From Distichodus sexfasciatus (lineage: Eukaryota > Chordata > Actinopteri > Characiformes > Distichodontidae), in the NCBI GenBank assembly GCA_032718565.1, contig JAVGVS010000159.1:652401-716400 (forward strand): a stretch of DNA of 64,000 nucleotides, read 5' to 3'. Under the pieces are notes generated by a model. That model worked only from the letters and a program-made list of their open reading frames with translations, searched no databases and was not told the DNA's origin. The number at the start of each line of letters is the position of its first letter. Position 1 is the first letter of the stretch. Of this stretch, positions 33,926 to 45,029 are shown piece by piece. The position numbers and the translations under genes were made by a program.

Positions 33926-34740
33926 TACTTGCTTAATCTATCAGTTAATCTTTTTTTGCTGTCTCTCTGTCTATCCATCCTTCCATTCATCCATTTTTCC
34001 TGCTTGATTCCTTCTTTTCTTGCTTTAAAGCTTTGTCTTTCTAACATCACTCTGTCTTGCTGTCTTTTTGTCTAAGTATATTTTTAAGAATTTTAGCAAT
34101 TCTGTCCATCCGAAAGACAAATGAATTAATCCAGCCGTCTTTTTATCTCACCATATTTTTATAAATCATCTCTCCATCCATGTTGCTTTCGTTTTAGTTT
34201 CTTCTTTTTGCTTTCTATCTAAATAAAGCTGTTAGGAATCATGCCAACTTCAGGTTGGTAACCAGGTGAACAGAAGGCGACAGTCTTTATAAAGACACAA
34301 ATATTTTATTTACCTGTGTCTCTGTTTAATGACATTATCGTATACTATTAGCCAGCGGCGTTATGTAGAAGTTAAATGAATATTTTTGCGGTTATAAGGC
34401 AGCGGGTTCTTTTTGACTGGCATAACAGTTGTTTTTTATGGAATCTGGCGACATTTGTTGCAGCGCGGCTGTTGCCGTATGCTCATTTTTAACGTGCACC
34501 TTTCAGGGCACCTGAAGTGTCTGCTGGTGCAGCTGGTGTCAGAGAGAAGGAGAGAAAGACCCCCCTCTCTCTCCCTCGCACACACTCACACACCCATCTG
34601 TCTAAATGCACATTAATTATACACACATACGTGCAGCACTCTGGGGATGAAGAAATGCATAAATGTATTTTATTTTCATTTATTGAAAAATAAGTAATTA
34701 TGTCCAAGTTACACAGTGAACATGAGGCTACAATATTTTA
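33926..34740. other. Unique AT-rich sequence
   Basis: No gene or repeat family recognised. Confidence 0.4.
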
Positions 34741-34810
34741 TATTTACAGCGTTTAGCAGAAGCGGCTTCACTCACAGGGACAGTCTCTGTGGTGCAACTG
34801 GGGGTTAAGT
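34741..34810 (-). repeat. tRNA-SINE (AAGACCCTTAACCCC type) tail fragment, minus strand
   Basis: TACAGCGTTTAGCAGAAGC then GCAACTGGGGGTTAAG is the reverse of the tail seen at 61391-61560 and 23860-23985. The head is missing. Confidence 0.6.
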
Positions 34811-34811
34811 T

Positions 34812-35099
34812 TAGGGCTGAACGATACACCCTCAAATCAGAATCACGTTTAATTGAACTTTTTACCTCGATTTTATTACATTTTTTTGGTTTTGTTTGTT
34901 TTTTGCCCTGATAAGGTTTGTATTGTAAATATTACTACTGGGATATTTTTTCTTAATAAAATAGTGCCTATATTTCTGATGTTTTTTCAGAGTCACGTGA
35001 CACACCCTGGGGCATTAACCGAACCCACTCTGGTATTCTAACAAAATTATTAACATAATTAAAATAAAAATAATTGAGATAATCGTCATGGGCGGGATA
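34812..35099 (+). mobile_element. hAT-like element fragment (same family as 20376 and 61231)
   Basis: TAGGGCTGAACGATACACCC, then CTCAAATCAGAATCACG, TTTTTTGCCCTGATAAGG and GTAAATATTACTACTGGGAT, in the same order as in the other copies. It is cut off near 35099, where a SINE begins, and the right terminal repeat is absent. Confidence 0.65.
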
Positions 35100-35111
35100 T
35101 GTGTGTGTGTT

Positions 35112-35535
35112 GGGGCGTTCAGTAACAGTTAGGGAGTTCACCCCGTGATCGGAAGGTCGCCGGTACGAGTCCCGGAACGGTAAAGGTACTCATGAGCAAG
35201 GTACCGCCCTGATGCCAGTCCCTCCAGGATTTCGCAGGCCTTTTTTTGAGATTGTTGCAGCCTAAAATACCTGATTTTGCAGCAGCCTTTCTAAAAAGTT
35301 GCGATGAAAGTTGGAGTGTTTTGTTGCAATAAAGTTGTCAGAGCAAGTCAATGTTGCAGGATTTTTTTTTTGATTTTGTCCCCCTTTATAATGATACTTT
35401 AACAGTTTAACCAATTTAAAATGAAGGGAACAAAACCACTTTTTAAAAAATTTATCATTGTTATTTTTGAAGGTAAACGTGAGCTGTTCTTTTCACACAC
35501 GTTCACAATGACGAAATAATCGCACTTAAATTCAC
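35112..35535 (+). repeat. SINE family A split by a truncated family B element
   Basis: Head and body run 35112-35215 (box B GGTACGAGTCC). The SINE tail resumes at about 35500 with GTTCACAATGACGAAATAAT. Confidence 0.75.
35216..35499 (+). mobile_element. Family B element, copy 4, 3'-truncated
   Basis: Starts CAGTCCCTCCAGGATTTCGC and follows the family order (GATGAAAGTTGGAGTG; AATAAAGTTGTCAGAGCAAG; AATGAAGGGAACAAAACC). It ends mid-element, where SINE tail sequence follows, so the right end was deleted. Confidence 0.75.
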
Positions 35536-36904
35536 TCGACATCATGATATCAGGTTTGTACATTAATTACATAAATTTGTAGCTTCGGTCTTTCTGAAAA
35601 AATATGACACAGCATATGCCAGTTTAGTCATTTTAGACAATAGATGCTCAAAAAATGGCCATAATCTCATAAGGTTAATTGGCCAGCGTCGGCCCCGACT
35701 CTCGATCAGGAACCTTGCTCAGGATCGTCAGCCTCTTTAAAACTTCAGGACGACCAAACCCATCCAGTATGATTGTGCCACGAAGAAAAGAGGATCGTAG
35801 CTGTATTTGCAAGGCAACAGGTCTCAGAACAGTGTTTAATTTGCGTGCCGGAGGCTCAGCTCGGCTCAGCTCTTCCCGGTCGTGTTTGTTTCCGGTGACA
35901 GGCCTCGGCAGAGGAGGCGCCGCCGTCAGCGCTCGTTCCCTAAAACCCGTTGCCGCTATCGCTAAAACTTCCAGCGCCATCCGATTATGAGGCTTAGGGC
36001 TTGTTTCCGTGTACTGCTTTGTGTCAGGTGAGCAGAGGATTTGGGGCTCGGCAGACGAGGGCAAATACGGGGGTTTTTTATTATCGTGTTCGCGTGGCTT
36101 TAATGCATGCGATTACGTTTCCTCGTCACTTGTCCCGGGGTTGTTTCAGCGGCGGGAGACGTGAGAGTAACTGGGAGGGGAAACGGTTTACCCAGACAGA
36201 GAACTCTCTCTCTCTCTCTCTCTGACGTTTTACTGTCTTTATCTCATTCTCAGGAAATATGCTTTGATCGTGTATTTAAAGGATAGTAACGGATGAAAGC
36301 TATTCTTTGGGCTTAATATAGCGGCTTGAGTGTTTTTAAAGGGTTTTGGCTTTAACGTTTCACGTTGTCGCACGCTGAAAAGAGCTCGAGCAGAGGTTGA
36401 AAAGGATAATTGCACTGAAAAACGGTTTTCTTTTACAAAGAATTGTATAAAAATGCCCACTTAAAAATGCATTTTAATAAAAGACAATCTTCAAAGTTTT
36501 TCTTTACTTAAAATGTTTTTTAATTTAAAAAATTCAGTTCATTTTTTTTTTTTAATTAAGGTCTTTAAAAATGTCTATAGTTTTCTAAACTTAAAAAATG
36601 ACATTTAAATAAACAAGGAAATAAACAAGTGTTTATTTCAAATTAAAATGACCATTTTTTCTGCTAATTTTTTAAAAATAGTCAATTTCATTATATTCAG
36701 TAAAAACTATACAGATGATGCATTTTTTTCCCCCCACTTGGGCCTGCCATTTGACTTTTCGAGGTGTATTTATAGGATTTATAATTATACTACTGTATTT
36801 ATAACAAATGATGGATTGGTGCCTAGACATCTAGCTGTAAAAGCAACATATGATATATATAAGTACAGCAATCAACATATTTCCCCATCAAAAGTTGGGT
36901 AATT
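35536..36904. other. Unique sequence; moderately GC-rich 35670-36050; CT run
   Basis: 35670-36050 is non-repetitive and open on both strands (103 and 129 codons) without a recognised domain. A (CT)n run is at 36206-36224. 36430-36900 is AT-rich and empty. Confidence 0.4.
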
Positions 36905-37200
36905 GAATGTTATGCTTCTGCGAGCGAGGGCAGCCGTGCGCCCGTCTCGTCGCCTTCGCCGCTCCGCCGCGGGGAGGGGCTTCGGTCGCCCTGGCGACGG
37001 CCGTGATTGACGTTCCCGCTCGCCCGGAGAGAGGCGTACAATAATAACGCCATCATATGGTCTGGCAGATTTTGGGCTCGGCACCAGGGATGACAAATGT
37101 GCTCACGCAATATTTCAATCTGCTCCCACAATTCCCCAACTTTAAGGGGGACGTGCAAAAAGCCGGCTAGTTGGAGCAATTAAGCCGGTCAGCCGTCGCC
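36905..37200. promoter_or_regulatory. CpG-rich patch, possible regulatory element
   Basis: 36920-37035 is CpG-rich (GCCGCTCCGCCGCGGGGAGG). It is followed by non-repetitive sequence with an E-box CATATG at 37055-37060. No coding signature. Function is not shown. Confidence 0.3.
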
Positions 37201-37790
37201 GTAGCGTCGCGCCCAAAATGTCTGCCAGGTTGTTGATGGAGGGAAGAAGTGTTGTTGTAAAAAAGAAAAAAAAAAAAGGCAGGAAAGGAAGAAGGGGTGG
37301 GGGTAGAGAAAGAGAGAGAGAGAGAGAACTTGTGGACAGATTGAGATGTGCTGAATGTGAGAGGAGTGGAAGATGGTCTGGAAATATCGGCAGCTAATTA
37401 AGTCGTCTCTTCCGCACGTCGCACGTTTTTCCACCAGTTTCTCGGGGACACGGGAAGCGGCGCGGACGCCGTCGATAGCGTTGCCGCGGCACACTCGGCC
37501 GACGCTGTTTCTGACGGGATAAAACTCGGCCGTGTCGTCGTGTCCCTGCGTAGAGCTGAGCTGCCACCCTTTCTTGAATTTTTAAGAAAATTCGGTCCCC
37601 CCCCCCTCCGTTACTTATTTCAGGAAGTGAAAGTCGGAAAACTGTAAGAGGAAAAATGCAAATGGAGCTCACGTTAGTCCTGTAACAGGTGGCCGAAGCA
37701 AATTACCGTCCAACACACGAGGAAAGGGAAGATACTCCTGGTGGTGCAGAAGGAAACATTTCTGGTTAACGGTGTCACTAATACTAAATG
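37201..37790. other. Unique sequence with A and GA runs
   Basis: Poly-A near 37268-37277 and a GA run at 37309-37326. No exon recognised. Confidence 0.4.
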
Positions 37791-38021
37791 AAAGTGAGTG
37801 ATTATTTGTCATTGTGAACACACCACAGCACAGCACACAGCCCCCCACGACCAAATGTGACCTCTGCATTTGACCCATCCGTGAAGCAGCAGTGGGCAGC
37901 TGACATGGGCAGCATCCGGGGGAGCAGTGCCTCAGTGGTACCTTTACCGGCTCTTGGATTCGAACCGGCGACCTTCCCATCGCAGGACGTACGCCCTCAC
38001 CGTTGCGCTATCGACTGCCCC
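37791..38021 (-). repeat. tRNA-derived SINE family A, minus strand, 126 bp upstream of the pebp4 exon
   Basis: Full tail (GATTATTTGTCATTGTGAAC), body and head (box B GGATTCGAACC reversed; box A as CCGTTGCGCTATCGACTGCC). A short deletion lies between the body and the head. It ends shortly before the coding exon. Confidence 0.88.
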
Positions 38022-38146
38022 AAATCATTTCCGAACACATCTGGATTTAAATAGCTGACCGCTCCAGTGGACATGATGCATGAAAGTTAAATTATTATTA
38101 GATGATTTTTTTATATCACTTCCTTTTTTTTACATTTATCCATCAG

Positions 38147-38245
38147 GCGAAACTCTACACCCTGATGATGGTGGACCCCGATGCCCCCAGCCGTGCCAAC
38201 CCCGTTAAGGCGTATTGGAGACATTGGCTTGTGGTGGAAATCAAG
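38147..38245 (+). CDS. pebp4: Internal exon of a PEBP4-like phosphatidylethanolamine-binding protein
   Basis: A 33-codon exon, phase 0 at both ends. It follows a pyrimidine-rich acceptor (TTTACATTTATCCATCAG) and is followed by the donor AAG|GTAGGG. It encodes AKLYTLMMVDPDAPSR and then a segment ending in YWRHWLVVEIK. DPDAP (residues 10-14 of the exon) is the signature of the PEBP anion/phospholipid-binding pocket, and the following arginine-containing loop and W-H-L-V strand belong to the same core. Within the family, the 'MVDPDAPSR...WRHWLV' pattern is that of PEBP4, the secreted/lysosomal member with a signal peptide, rather than PEBP1, which has 'TDPDAPSR...WHHFLV'. No neighbouring exon was found in the window, so the gene must have very long introns. 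The ORF frame continues past the donor, but that part is intron. The exon call is firm; the paralogue choice is slightly less so. Confidence 0.88.
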
Positions 38246-38814
38246 GTAGGGGAGGTTCTTACTTCACGTAACGACGGCGTGGCTTCACTTCACGATGTCT
38301 GCCCTGTCAAGACTTTTCCACGGCAAGCTGCGGGGAACATCGCTCCAGTTTTAAGCGTTGGCTCGGCAGTGAAGTCAGCATTTAAAAATCATATGCTGAA
38401 ATGTGGCTGCATTTAGATTGAGATTTTATGGCTGCATTGTGAGCGTTAAAATGCTTTGTCCCTGTGAGAGAAGCGTTGAGCGCTCAGCCGGACGCTATAC
38501 GCATGCGATCCCACTGTTAACATGAACGAGGGTAGAAACGGGCCTTACGCTGATGAAAGACAAAGCTTCAGTTGAAAGCATCCTCTTGGCACATGGAGTC
38601 TTGGACATAATGTGCAAAGGAAAAGGTGTCAAAAACACTTTGGTGGGCAAACAATTCCTGGACGGTGCGGACTGTATCTGCACCTTCCATGTGCTTCACA
38701 CTTGTGCTGCATTTCCGATGCGTTACATAATGACGGAATAAAAATATCACGTTAGTCATCAGCGCTGCACTGCTCCGGCTCCGAGAGTCAGACTCAGCAG
38801 CGTTCACTCACAAC
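38246..38814. other. Intron just downstream of the pebp4 exon
   Basis: Unique sequence without repeats. Small open frames occur on both strands at 38495-38807 without domains. No second exon is recognised. Confidence 0.45.
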
Positions 38815-38911
38815 CATCTCTCTCTCTCTCTCTCTCTCTTTATATCTTTCTTTTACACTCTCCCTCTCTCTCTTTTTCTCTCTCTCTCTCTTTTACACTC
38901 TCTTACTCTCA

Positions 38912-38944
<33 letters not shown>

Positions 38945-39203
38945 ACACTCTCTCTCACACTCTCTCTCTTTTACACTCTCTTTCTCTTACACACACACTC
39001 TCTCTCTTTTACACTCTCTCTCTTACACACTCTCCCTCTCACACACACTCTCTCTCTCTTTTAGTCTCTCTCTCTTTTACACTCTTTCTCTTACACACAC
39101 ACTCTCTCTCTTTTACACTCTCCCTCTCACACTCACTCTCTCTTTTACACTCTCTCTCTTTTACACTCTCTTTCTTTTACACACACACTCTCTCTCTCTT
39201 ACA

Positions 39204-39235
<32 letters not shown>

Positions 39236-39690
39236 TTTACAGTCTCTCTCTCTTTTACCCTCTCTCTCTTATACACTCTCTCTCTCTTATACACTCTCTC
39301 TCTCTTATACACTCTCTCTCTTTCACCCTCTCTCTCTTTTACACTCTTTTCTTTTACCCTCTCTCTCTTTTACACTCTCTTTCACCCTCTCTCTCTTTTA
39401 CACTCTCTCTTTTACACTCTCTCTCTCTCACTCTTTAACACTGACATTTCATCTCTCTCTCCCTCTCTTTCTGTGTCCTTTAGTCTTCCACTCTTACTGC
39501 CTTTCTCGTCCTCTCTCTCTGTCTCTCTCTGTCTCTCTAACACTCACACGTCCCTGTCTCTCCTTCTCACTGTTACTCTTACGAACACACTCTTTCTCTC
39601 TCTCTCTTTCTGTCTTGCACTCTGTCTCTCACGCTCTGTTACATTTCTTCTTTCTCCCTTTCTCCCTCTCTTGCACTCTTACTCTCTCCA
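38815..39690. repeat. Polypyrimidine CT array with TTTTACACTCTCTCTC units
   Basis: About 870 bp almost free of purines except A in the phrase CTTTTACACTCTCTCTC, repeated more than 25 times with variable CT length. It lies about 570 bp after the pebp4 exon. The length and strand asymmetry favour triplex (H-DNA) formation and cryptic splice-acceptor-like tracts. Confidence 0.93.
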
Positions 39691-40189
39691 CCTCTATTTC
39701 TCCGCAGGACACGTAGTTTCTTCATGGTTTTTAAGAAATAAACAGAATAAATAAACATTAAACTAATCGTTTGACACATAGTGGCCCATTTAAACGAGGG
39801 ATAAATCGTTTTTTTCGACTGTTTTCTCGTTTCATTTGCGCAGAGCACATACATTTCAGCGCTCTCTCGTAACTGATTACATTTTACTCGACGTGGAGTC
39901 CCCCGTGACACAGTGACGTTTTAATATTACAGTAAGTGACCTTTTCTGTCCTTCAAAATCCGTTTGACTTTAACACACAAATAACCCGTCTAAATGCAGC
40001 GTCCGTTACTACACCTTTTACAGAGGCAGCGAGCTCATCTTCTTCCTGCTGCTATTCTCACTCTCTCTCTCGTACACACACACACACTCATACACGCACG
40101 CGCACACACACACACACCGCCGAGTCTCCTCCCCGTCTGGCCAGGCGACACACTGTGAATAAACAAATGTATTTCAGGTGCTCAGACAG
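39691..40189. other. Unique sequence with a CA microsatellite
   Basis: (CA)n and (CG)(CA) mix at 40074-40119. Otherwise nothing recognised. Confidence 0.45.
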
Positions 40190-40400
40190 ACAAGCTCTCA
40201 GTACCCTGTCAGCGTGTGGGCGCCGGCGTGCCGCCCCGTCTGCTGCCCGATTGGCCGGCCGGGCGTGCCGCGCAGGCCGCGGGCGCCGGTGGTTGGTCAG
40301 AGGTTTAATGAGGCTGGTGGGAGGTGAGTAATTGCTACGGCGACTTCCTCTGACCTCGCCGAAACTTATAATAACGTCCCGTGTGAATGTGTGGAATTAG
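40190..40400. promoter_or_regulatory. CpG-rich patch, possible regulatory element
   Basis: 40215-40295 is very CpG-rich, with an inverted CCAAT box (GATTGG at 40249-40254) and adjacent non-repetitive sequence running to about 40440. No coding signature. Activity is not shown by sequence alone. Confidence 0.3.
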
Positions 40401-41090
40401 CTGTCCTGGAATACTCTTGGGCTTCAGGTGCCACACAAATGAACGCTTTCCCCCCTCCTTCCTCGCTCCGCCACCACGCCTTATTTAGAAAGCCAGCCTG
40501 TAATTCCTTTTTTTAGAAATTAAATTACAACTACAATTTTTGTTTTTTCGCTCGTTACACCCCCGGGCCGGCAAATGTAACGTCTGCCGGCGATTGCATG
40601 GGGATAGCGGGGAAAAGAAAACCTTGTTTTTTCATGTTTACTTTTTCGTTGCGTTCCGTATCAAGGGAGAGCGGGGTTAAAGGACAATGTCAACATTGTG
40701 TAAAGTAGGGTTGTGCGACGTGACGAAACATATCGGATGACGATTGTTTGTTTGTTGGTGTTGCAAAAGACACTGTAGACGAATACCATGGTGTTGTATT
40801 CGTGCCTTAATTCTGAATGCGCAGTGGAACTTTCGCCTACACGCACGCTCAAAACACCCTGAGCCCTCAAACGCAGATCTGCCGTATGGAACGCCCCAGG
40901 TGCCACAATTCACCTTGAAGGAATCTTTCTAGAGCGTCGTAAACAGCACCGCCTTTCGTGTCTTTAATGAATGAAGCGGCATATGAAACTGGTGTTTTAC
41001 GGTCAATTGCGTAAAAATATAGGCAAGTTGTGGCACCTTTGGAGCTCCTCTCAGTGTGTGGAGTCTTTTGAGCACGCTTGTAGGTAGAAA
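40401..41090. other. Unique sequence; possible old hAT end at 40705
   Basis: TAGGGTTGTGCGACGTGACG at 40707 resembles a decayed hAT start, but no right end is identified. The rest is featureless. Confidence 0.35.
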
Positions 41091-41335
41091 GAAAGTGAAA
41101 GTGAGTGATTATTTGTCATTGTGAACACACCACACCACAGCACACAGTGCACCACAACCAAATGTGACCTCTGCATTTGACCCATCCGTGAAGGAGCAGT
41201 GGGCAGCTAACAAGCGCCCGGGGAGCAGTGCTTGGGGACGGTACCTTGCTCATGAGCACCTCAGTGGTAACTTTACCAGCCCTGGATTCGAACCTGCGAC
41301 CGAACGGGGCGAACGCCCTACCGTTACGCTGTTGA
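41091..41335 (-). repeat. tRNA-derived SINE family A, minus strand
   Basis: Full tail, body (GGAGCAGTGCTTGGGGACGG) and head with box B reversed (GGATTCGAACC), with a small deletion after box B. It ends at CGTTACGCTGTTG. Confidence 0.9.
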
Positions 41336-41355
41336 ATTTTTGGCATCCCCTAAAG

Positions 41356-41683
41356 CAGTGGTTCCCAACCTTTTTTCATTGAAGCCCCCCTTGCCTGTGT
41401 CCAAGACACGCCAGGCCCCCCAGCCCCAACTCCTACCCGCATAGATGCACAAAAAGAATAAAGTGATTAATTACAAACTTTTATTTGCAAAAAATAAACA
41501 GCGCTTGTAGGTTTTTGTACTTATACTATTGTACACGCGCACACACACACACACGCACACACACACAGTATACACAGTTGTACAGAATGTGTACAAATAT
41601 AATTTTGGTAACCTCAGTGCAGACAAAATTGTGCACACCCCCTGCGATCTCTAGGGGCGCGGACCCCAGGTTGGGAACCACTG
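41356..41683. mobile_element. hAT Charlie-type MITE with 8-bp duplication
   Basis: Ends are CAGTGGTTCCCAACCTT and the complement of AGGTTGGGAACCACTG, the well-known vertebrate hAT-Charlie terminal sequence. Flanks CCCTAAAG (41348-41355) and TCCTAAAG (41684-41691) match 7 of 8. It is 328 bp and holds a CA microsatellite near 41537-41567. No transposase. Confidence 0.88.
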
Positions 41684-42624
41684 TCCTAAAGCTTTTTGAT
41701 TATCATATAAATATATCACAAAGTAACTAAGGCTTTCAGTGACACATTTTTTTTACCAGGAAATTCGTATATTTCAGGCTGTTATTAGTTTACAAAACTA
41801 ACATTTGTACCAAAATAATATCAGATCTTTAGTAAAGTAGAACCTTTGTCAAGTTTTATGTCTGATGGAGAAAAACTGAGCTGAGAAGAACTGAAACTTG
41901 CCCTTAACTTTGTTTGTAGAGCAACACCAAACATGATTTACCATCTTTCAGCAACATTCATTTGCATATGCACATAAAAACTCAAATGTAGCATCAGTGT
42001 GTTTGCCTTTAGGGTAACAACACTACAGAGAGATATGCGTTTGTCTTTTGTTTCTGCAAGGTTTGGAATGGACATTACGCTCCAGTAGACACAAGTAAAA
42101 CTTGTGTGAAATATAAACAGTTCTCACAGTTTATCTGCTCCATTATACTGTACGTCGAGCACTGAAGTAAAATATGATCTGCTCACTGCACACGACGTGC
42201 TCGAGCTGAAGGCTGATTTTAAACATAGTCCTCGTCTCTGTCATTTGGGCGACGCTGAGGAAAGCTTGTTCTCCACCTTGTGTATTTGTGTATCCAGCAG
42301 TAAAAGCTATAATTGTGTAGAGAAACGTGCCGTATTGGTTCAGGCCTGATTTCACTTCCGTCCCGCGCTTACGTCATGGTTCCCGTCTCGGCCGCTTAAA
42401 CAGGCTGTTATTCCTAGATTTTAAATATAACCTCACTTAATAAGAGCCTAGGTGGTGATCATAGGTGTGATCGCTCGCACGTCCTCGTCCCTTCCCGTGT
42501 GATGTCATGGTTAACTTTAAGGTTGGGACTGCCAATTTTTGGTCTGGTTTAGTTTTTTAAGGTCCAGCTTTCTGCACAGAAGTGTTTCCTCTACTGTGTT
42601 AGTCGAAAGCTGCGGTGTGTTGGC
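41684..42624. other. Unique AT-rich sequence
   Basis: No gene or repeat family recognised. Confidence 0.4.
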
Positions 42625-42728
42625 ACCTACCCAGGGTTGGTCCCCACCGTGCGCCCGTACGTTCCCGGGATGCCCCCACAACCCCGGTTGGGGTGGAGTG
42701 GTTCGGATAATGAATGAATGAATGAATG
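42625..42728 (+). repeat. V-SINE/HE1-type element, 3' fragment
   Basis: CCCAGGGTTGGTCCCCACCG, then CCCGGGATGCCCCC and GGATAATGAATGAATGAATG, is the right-hand part and ATGA-repeat tail of the type seen whole at 42811-43085. The head is absent. Confidence 0.7.
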
Positions 42729-42810
42729 TGTTGGTCAAAACAGTAATGACATCATCTCTAAGTATCCCACGACCAAGTATTCTCGCTCTCAGAATTTGGG
42801 GTATTTAGTT

Positions 42811-43085
42811 TGTAGGAATGGTCCTGGGTTTCGATCCGCAACTCGGACGTGGGGGTTTTCTGTGTGGAGTTTGCATGCCCTCCCTGTACTCGCCGGGGTC
42901 TTCTGAGGGTGCTCCCGTTTCCTCCCAACGTCCAAAAGCATGATAGGTGAACGTAAATTGGCCCTGTGAGGTGTGGCTGTGAGCGTGATTGTGTCAGGGT
43001 TGGTCCCTGCCTTGCGCCGTAGTCCCGGGATAGGCTCCGGTCACCGCGACCCCGAGAGGGATTAAGCGGTTGAGATAATGACTGA
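42811..43085 (+). repeat. V-SINE/HE1-type SINE
   Basis: A degenerate box B (GGTTTCGATCC), then the conserved central domain TGTGTGGAGTTTGCATGCCC shared by the V-SINE superfamily, CGTTTCCTCCCAACGTCCAAA (split), and the 3' part GGGATAGGCTCCGGTCACCG ending in GATAATGACTGAC. A family shared by fish and sharks. Confidence 0.85.
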
Positions 43086-43422
43086 CCGTTCACTCAGTTT
43101 GAGTACGTTGAGTGTCTTTGTGCCTTGAGATCTCACGTAGAAAATGTTCAACTGCGGTTTTGAAGAAATGTAATAACCCGCTAAAAAGGTTGCACTTTTA
43201 TGACAAAGTAACGAAGACTCAAACAATACATTACTAAACATAATTTCAAAAATTGTTGGTAAAACGCAATTCTCTATCAATATGTTTTCTATATTTAATA
43301 TTTACGTTCAGAAAATAATCTGCTTTGAAATACCAGCTGTTAATGTTGTTCTGGAAGCACTTTCTGTACAAACACACAATCACACGCCCTCCTGGTATGT
43401 AAAGTATGTGTGTAATATCTTT

Positions 43423-43612
43423 CAGTCCCTCCAGGATTCCACGGGCCTTTTTTGAGAGTGTTGCCTGATTTTTCCAAAATATTGCGATGAAAGTTGCAGT
43501 GTTTTAACCGTCTTGTTCAATAAAGTTGTGGAAGCAAGTCAAAGTTGCAGAAAAACTGTTGTTAACTAATTGTTAATTAAAATGAAGGGAATAAAACCAC
43601 TATTATTTTTAT
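43423..43612 (+). mobile_element. Family B element, copy 5, 3'-truncated
   Basis: CAGTCCCTCCAGGATTCCAC, then GCGATGAAAGTTGCAGTG and AATGAAGGGAATAAAACCAC in family order. The right half is missing. Confidence 0.75.
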
Positions 43613-44085
43613 ATCCCTGAGGGTCTGATATTTTAGTTAAACACTGATGAAGCATTAACTTTATGGATTTGCATGTTGCTCCTTTTTTTAAATAATTTTA
43701 TTTAAGACATGGATTCACATATTTTTGAAAGTTTTGAAAGTTTTAAGGTTCTATTGTTCTCCTTGTTATTTTATTATTTTTATTTTTTAATTTTTTGCCT
43801 TAAGTGCATGGTCAAGGAGCGGATCAGGATATATTTCACTGTATGTTGTACCTGTATAATTTGCATGTGACAAAGAATATTGAATCTTGAATTACTCATA
43901 TTTCATAATTTGTCCACGCAATGTTGGATCACATAATAATGGAACTTTTTGGCAACCCCCAAAAATAAATGTTTGCCCTTTTAACGCCACAAAGTCTCGT
44001 CCCGAACTATATAAATATAAATAAAGCTGCTTTTTCCCTGTTTGAGAATAACTGGCCGGCGAACACCAACACAGCGGTGATATAC
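43613..44085. repeat. AT-rich sequence with a retroposon-like 3' end at 43790-43890
   Basis: CACTGTATGTTGTACCTGTA followed by TTGCATGTGACAAAGAATAT and TTGAATCTTGAAT resembles common 3' tails of fish retroposons. The body is not identified, so the call is tentative. Confidence 0.35.
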
Positions 44086-44792
44086 GTCAGCTCTCTCTCT
44101 CTCGCTCTCTCTCTCTCTCTCCCTCCTCAGTAACCTCTCCGCTTCATCATCCCTCCGGCGGCGTTCCGCATTCATTCAGCGCAACATTCGGTCGGTTTCT
44201 TTCCTCCTTTTTGATCGCAGCCGCTCGCTAAAGGACGACGGCTTGCGCCTGAGTAATTAACGGCAAGCAACAATGCCTGCGTAGGGGTGGGTTTCGTTGC
44301 CGCCAGGGATATGCTATATTTGTTGATGATGACACGAGTAAACTTGCCTGGTCTCCCCACCACCCTGTCTTCACTAACCTCTCCGTCTAACTCCAAGTTC
44401 TGGGCTGGATGGTGGAGTTCCTGAAGCAGTTCTTCGTCAGAGATGTAATTGCAGATAGAAAAATTGGCTTAAATTTGTAGGGTTTTTTTGCGACGTTTTC
44501 TGCCACATTGTGTCTTCAGCATGATGTTATCTTTACTCATCTTTTTATCATTGAACCTACTGTGAAAAGAAACCGTCACAGACTTGACGTTAGTTCACTT
44601 GCGTGTATTTTCTACTTTAAGTTGAAGTCATTTATTTGCTGCGATTGAAACTATTTTGTATATAAATTCGATATAACGATCTTATGATAATCCAAATAAC
44701 ATCCAGCAACCCTCCTTTAGATTCCACTTACATTCATAGCAATCAGCAAACACACGAGACTATACAGGATCTCGATAAGCGTTTATGGAGTG
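44086..44792. other. CT microsatellite then unique sequence
   Basis: (CT)n at 44090-44125. 44150-44400 is non-repetitive, with a TAATTA core at 44254-44259, and could be a conserved element. No coding signature. Confidence 0.4.
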
Positions 44793-45029
44793 TTTGATTA
44801 TTTTGTCATTGTGAACACACCACACCACAGCACACGGTGCACCACAACCGAATGTGACCCATTCGTGACGGAGCAGTGGGCAGCTGACATGGCCAGTGCC
44901 CGTGGAGCAACGCTCGGGGACGCCACCTTGCTCGTTGAGTACCTCAATGGCACGTTTACCGGTGCGGGACTCGAACCGGAGACCCTCCGCTCTCACACAG
45001 CGAACACCCTAACTGTTACGCTACCCGTT
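44793..45029 (-). repeat. tRNA-derived SINE family A, minus strand
   Basis: Tail, body and head are all present. A small deletion removes the ACCTCTGCATTTG segment. Box B reads reversed as GGACTCGAACC. Confidence 0.87.

Noticed and set aside
38246..38416. Continuation of the pebp4 reading frame past the exon
   Set aside because: A good donor (AAG|GTAGGG) ends the exon, and the downstream residues no longer resemble the PEBP family.
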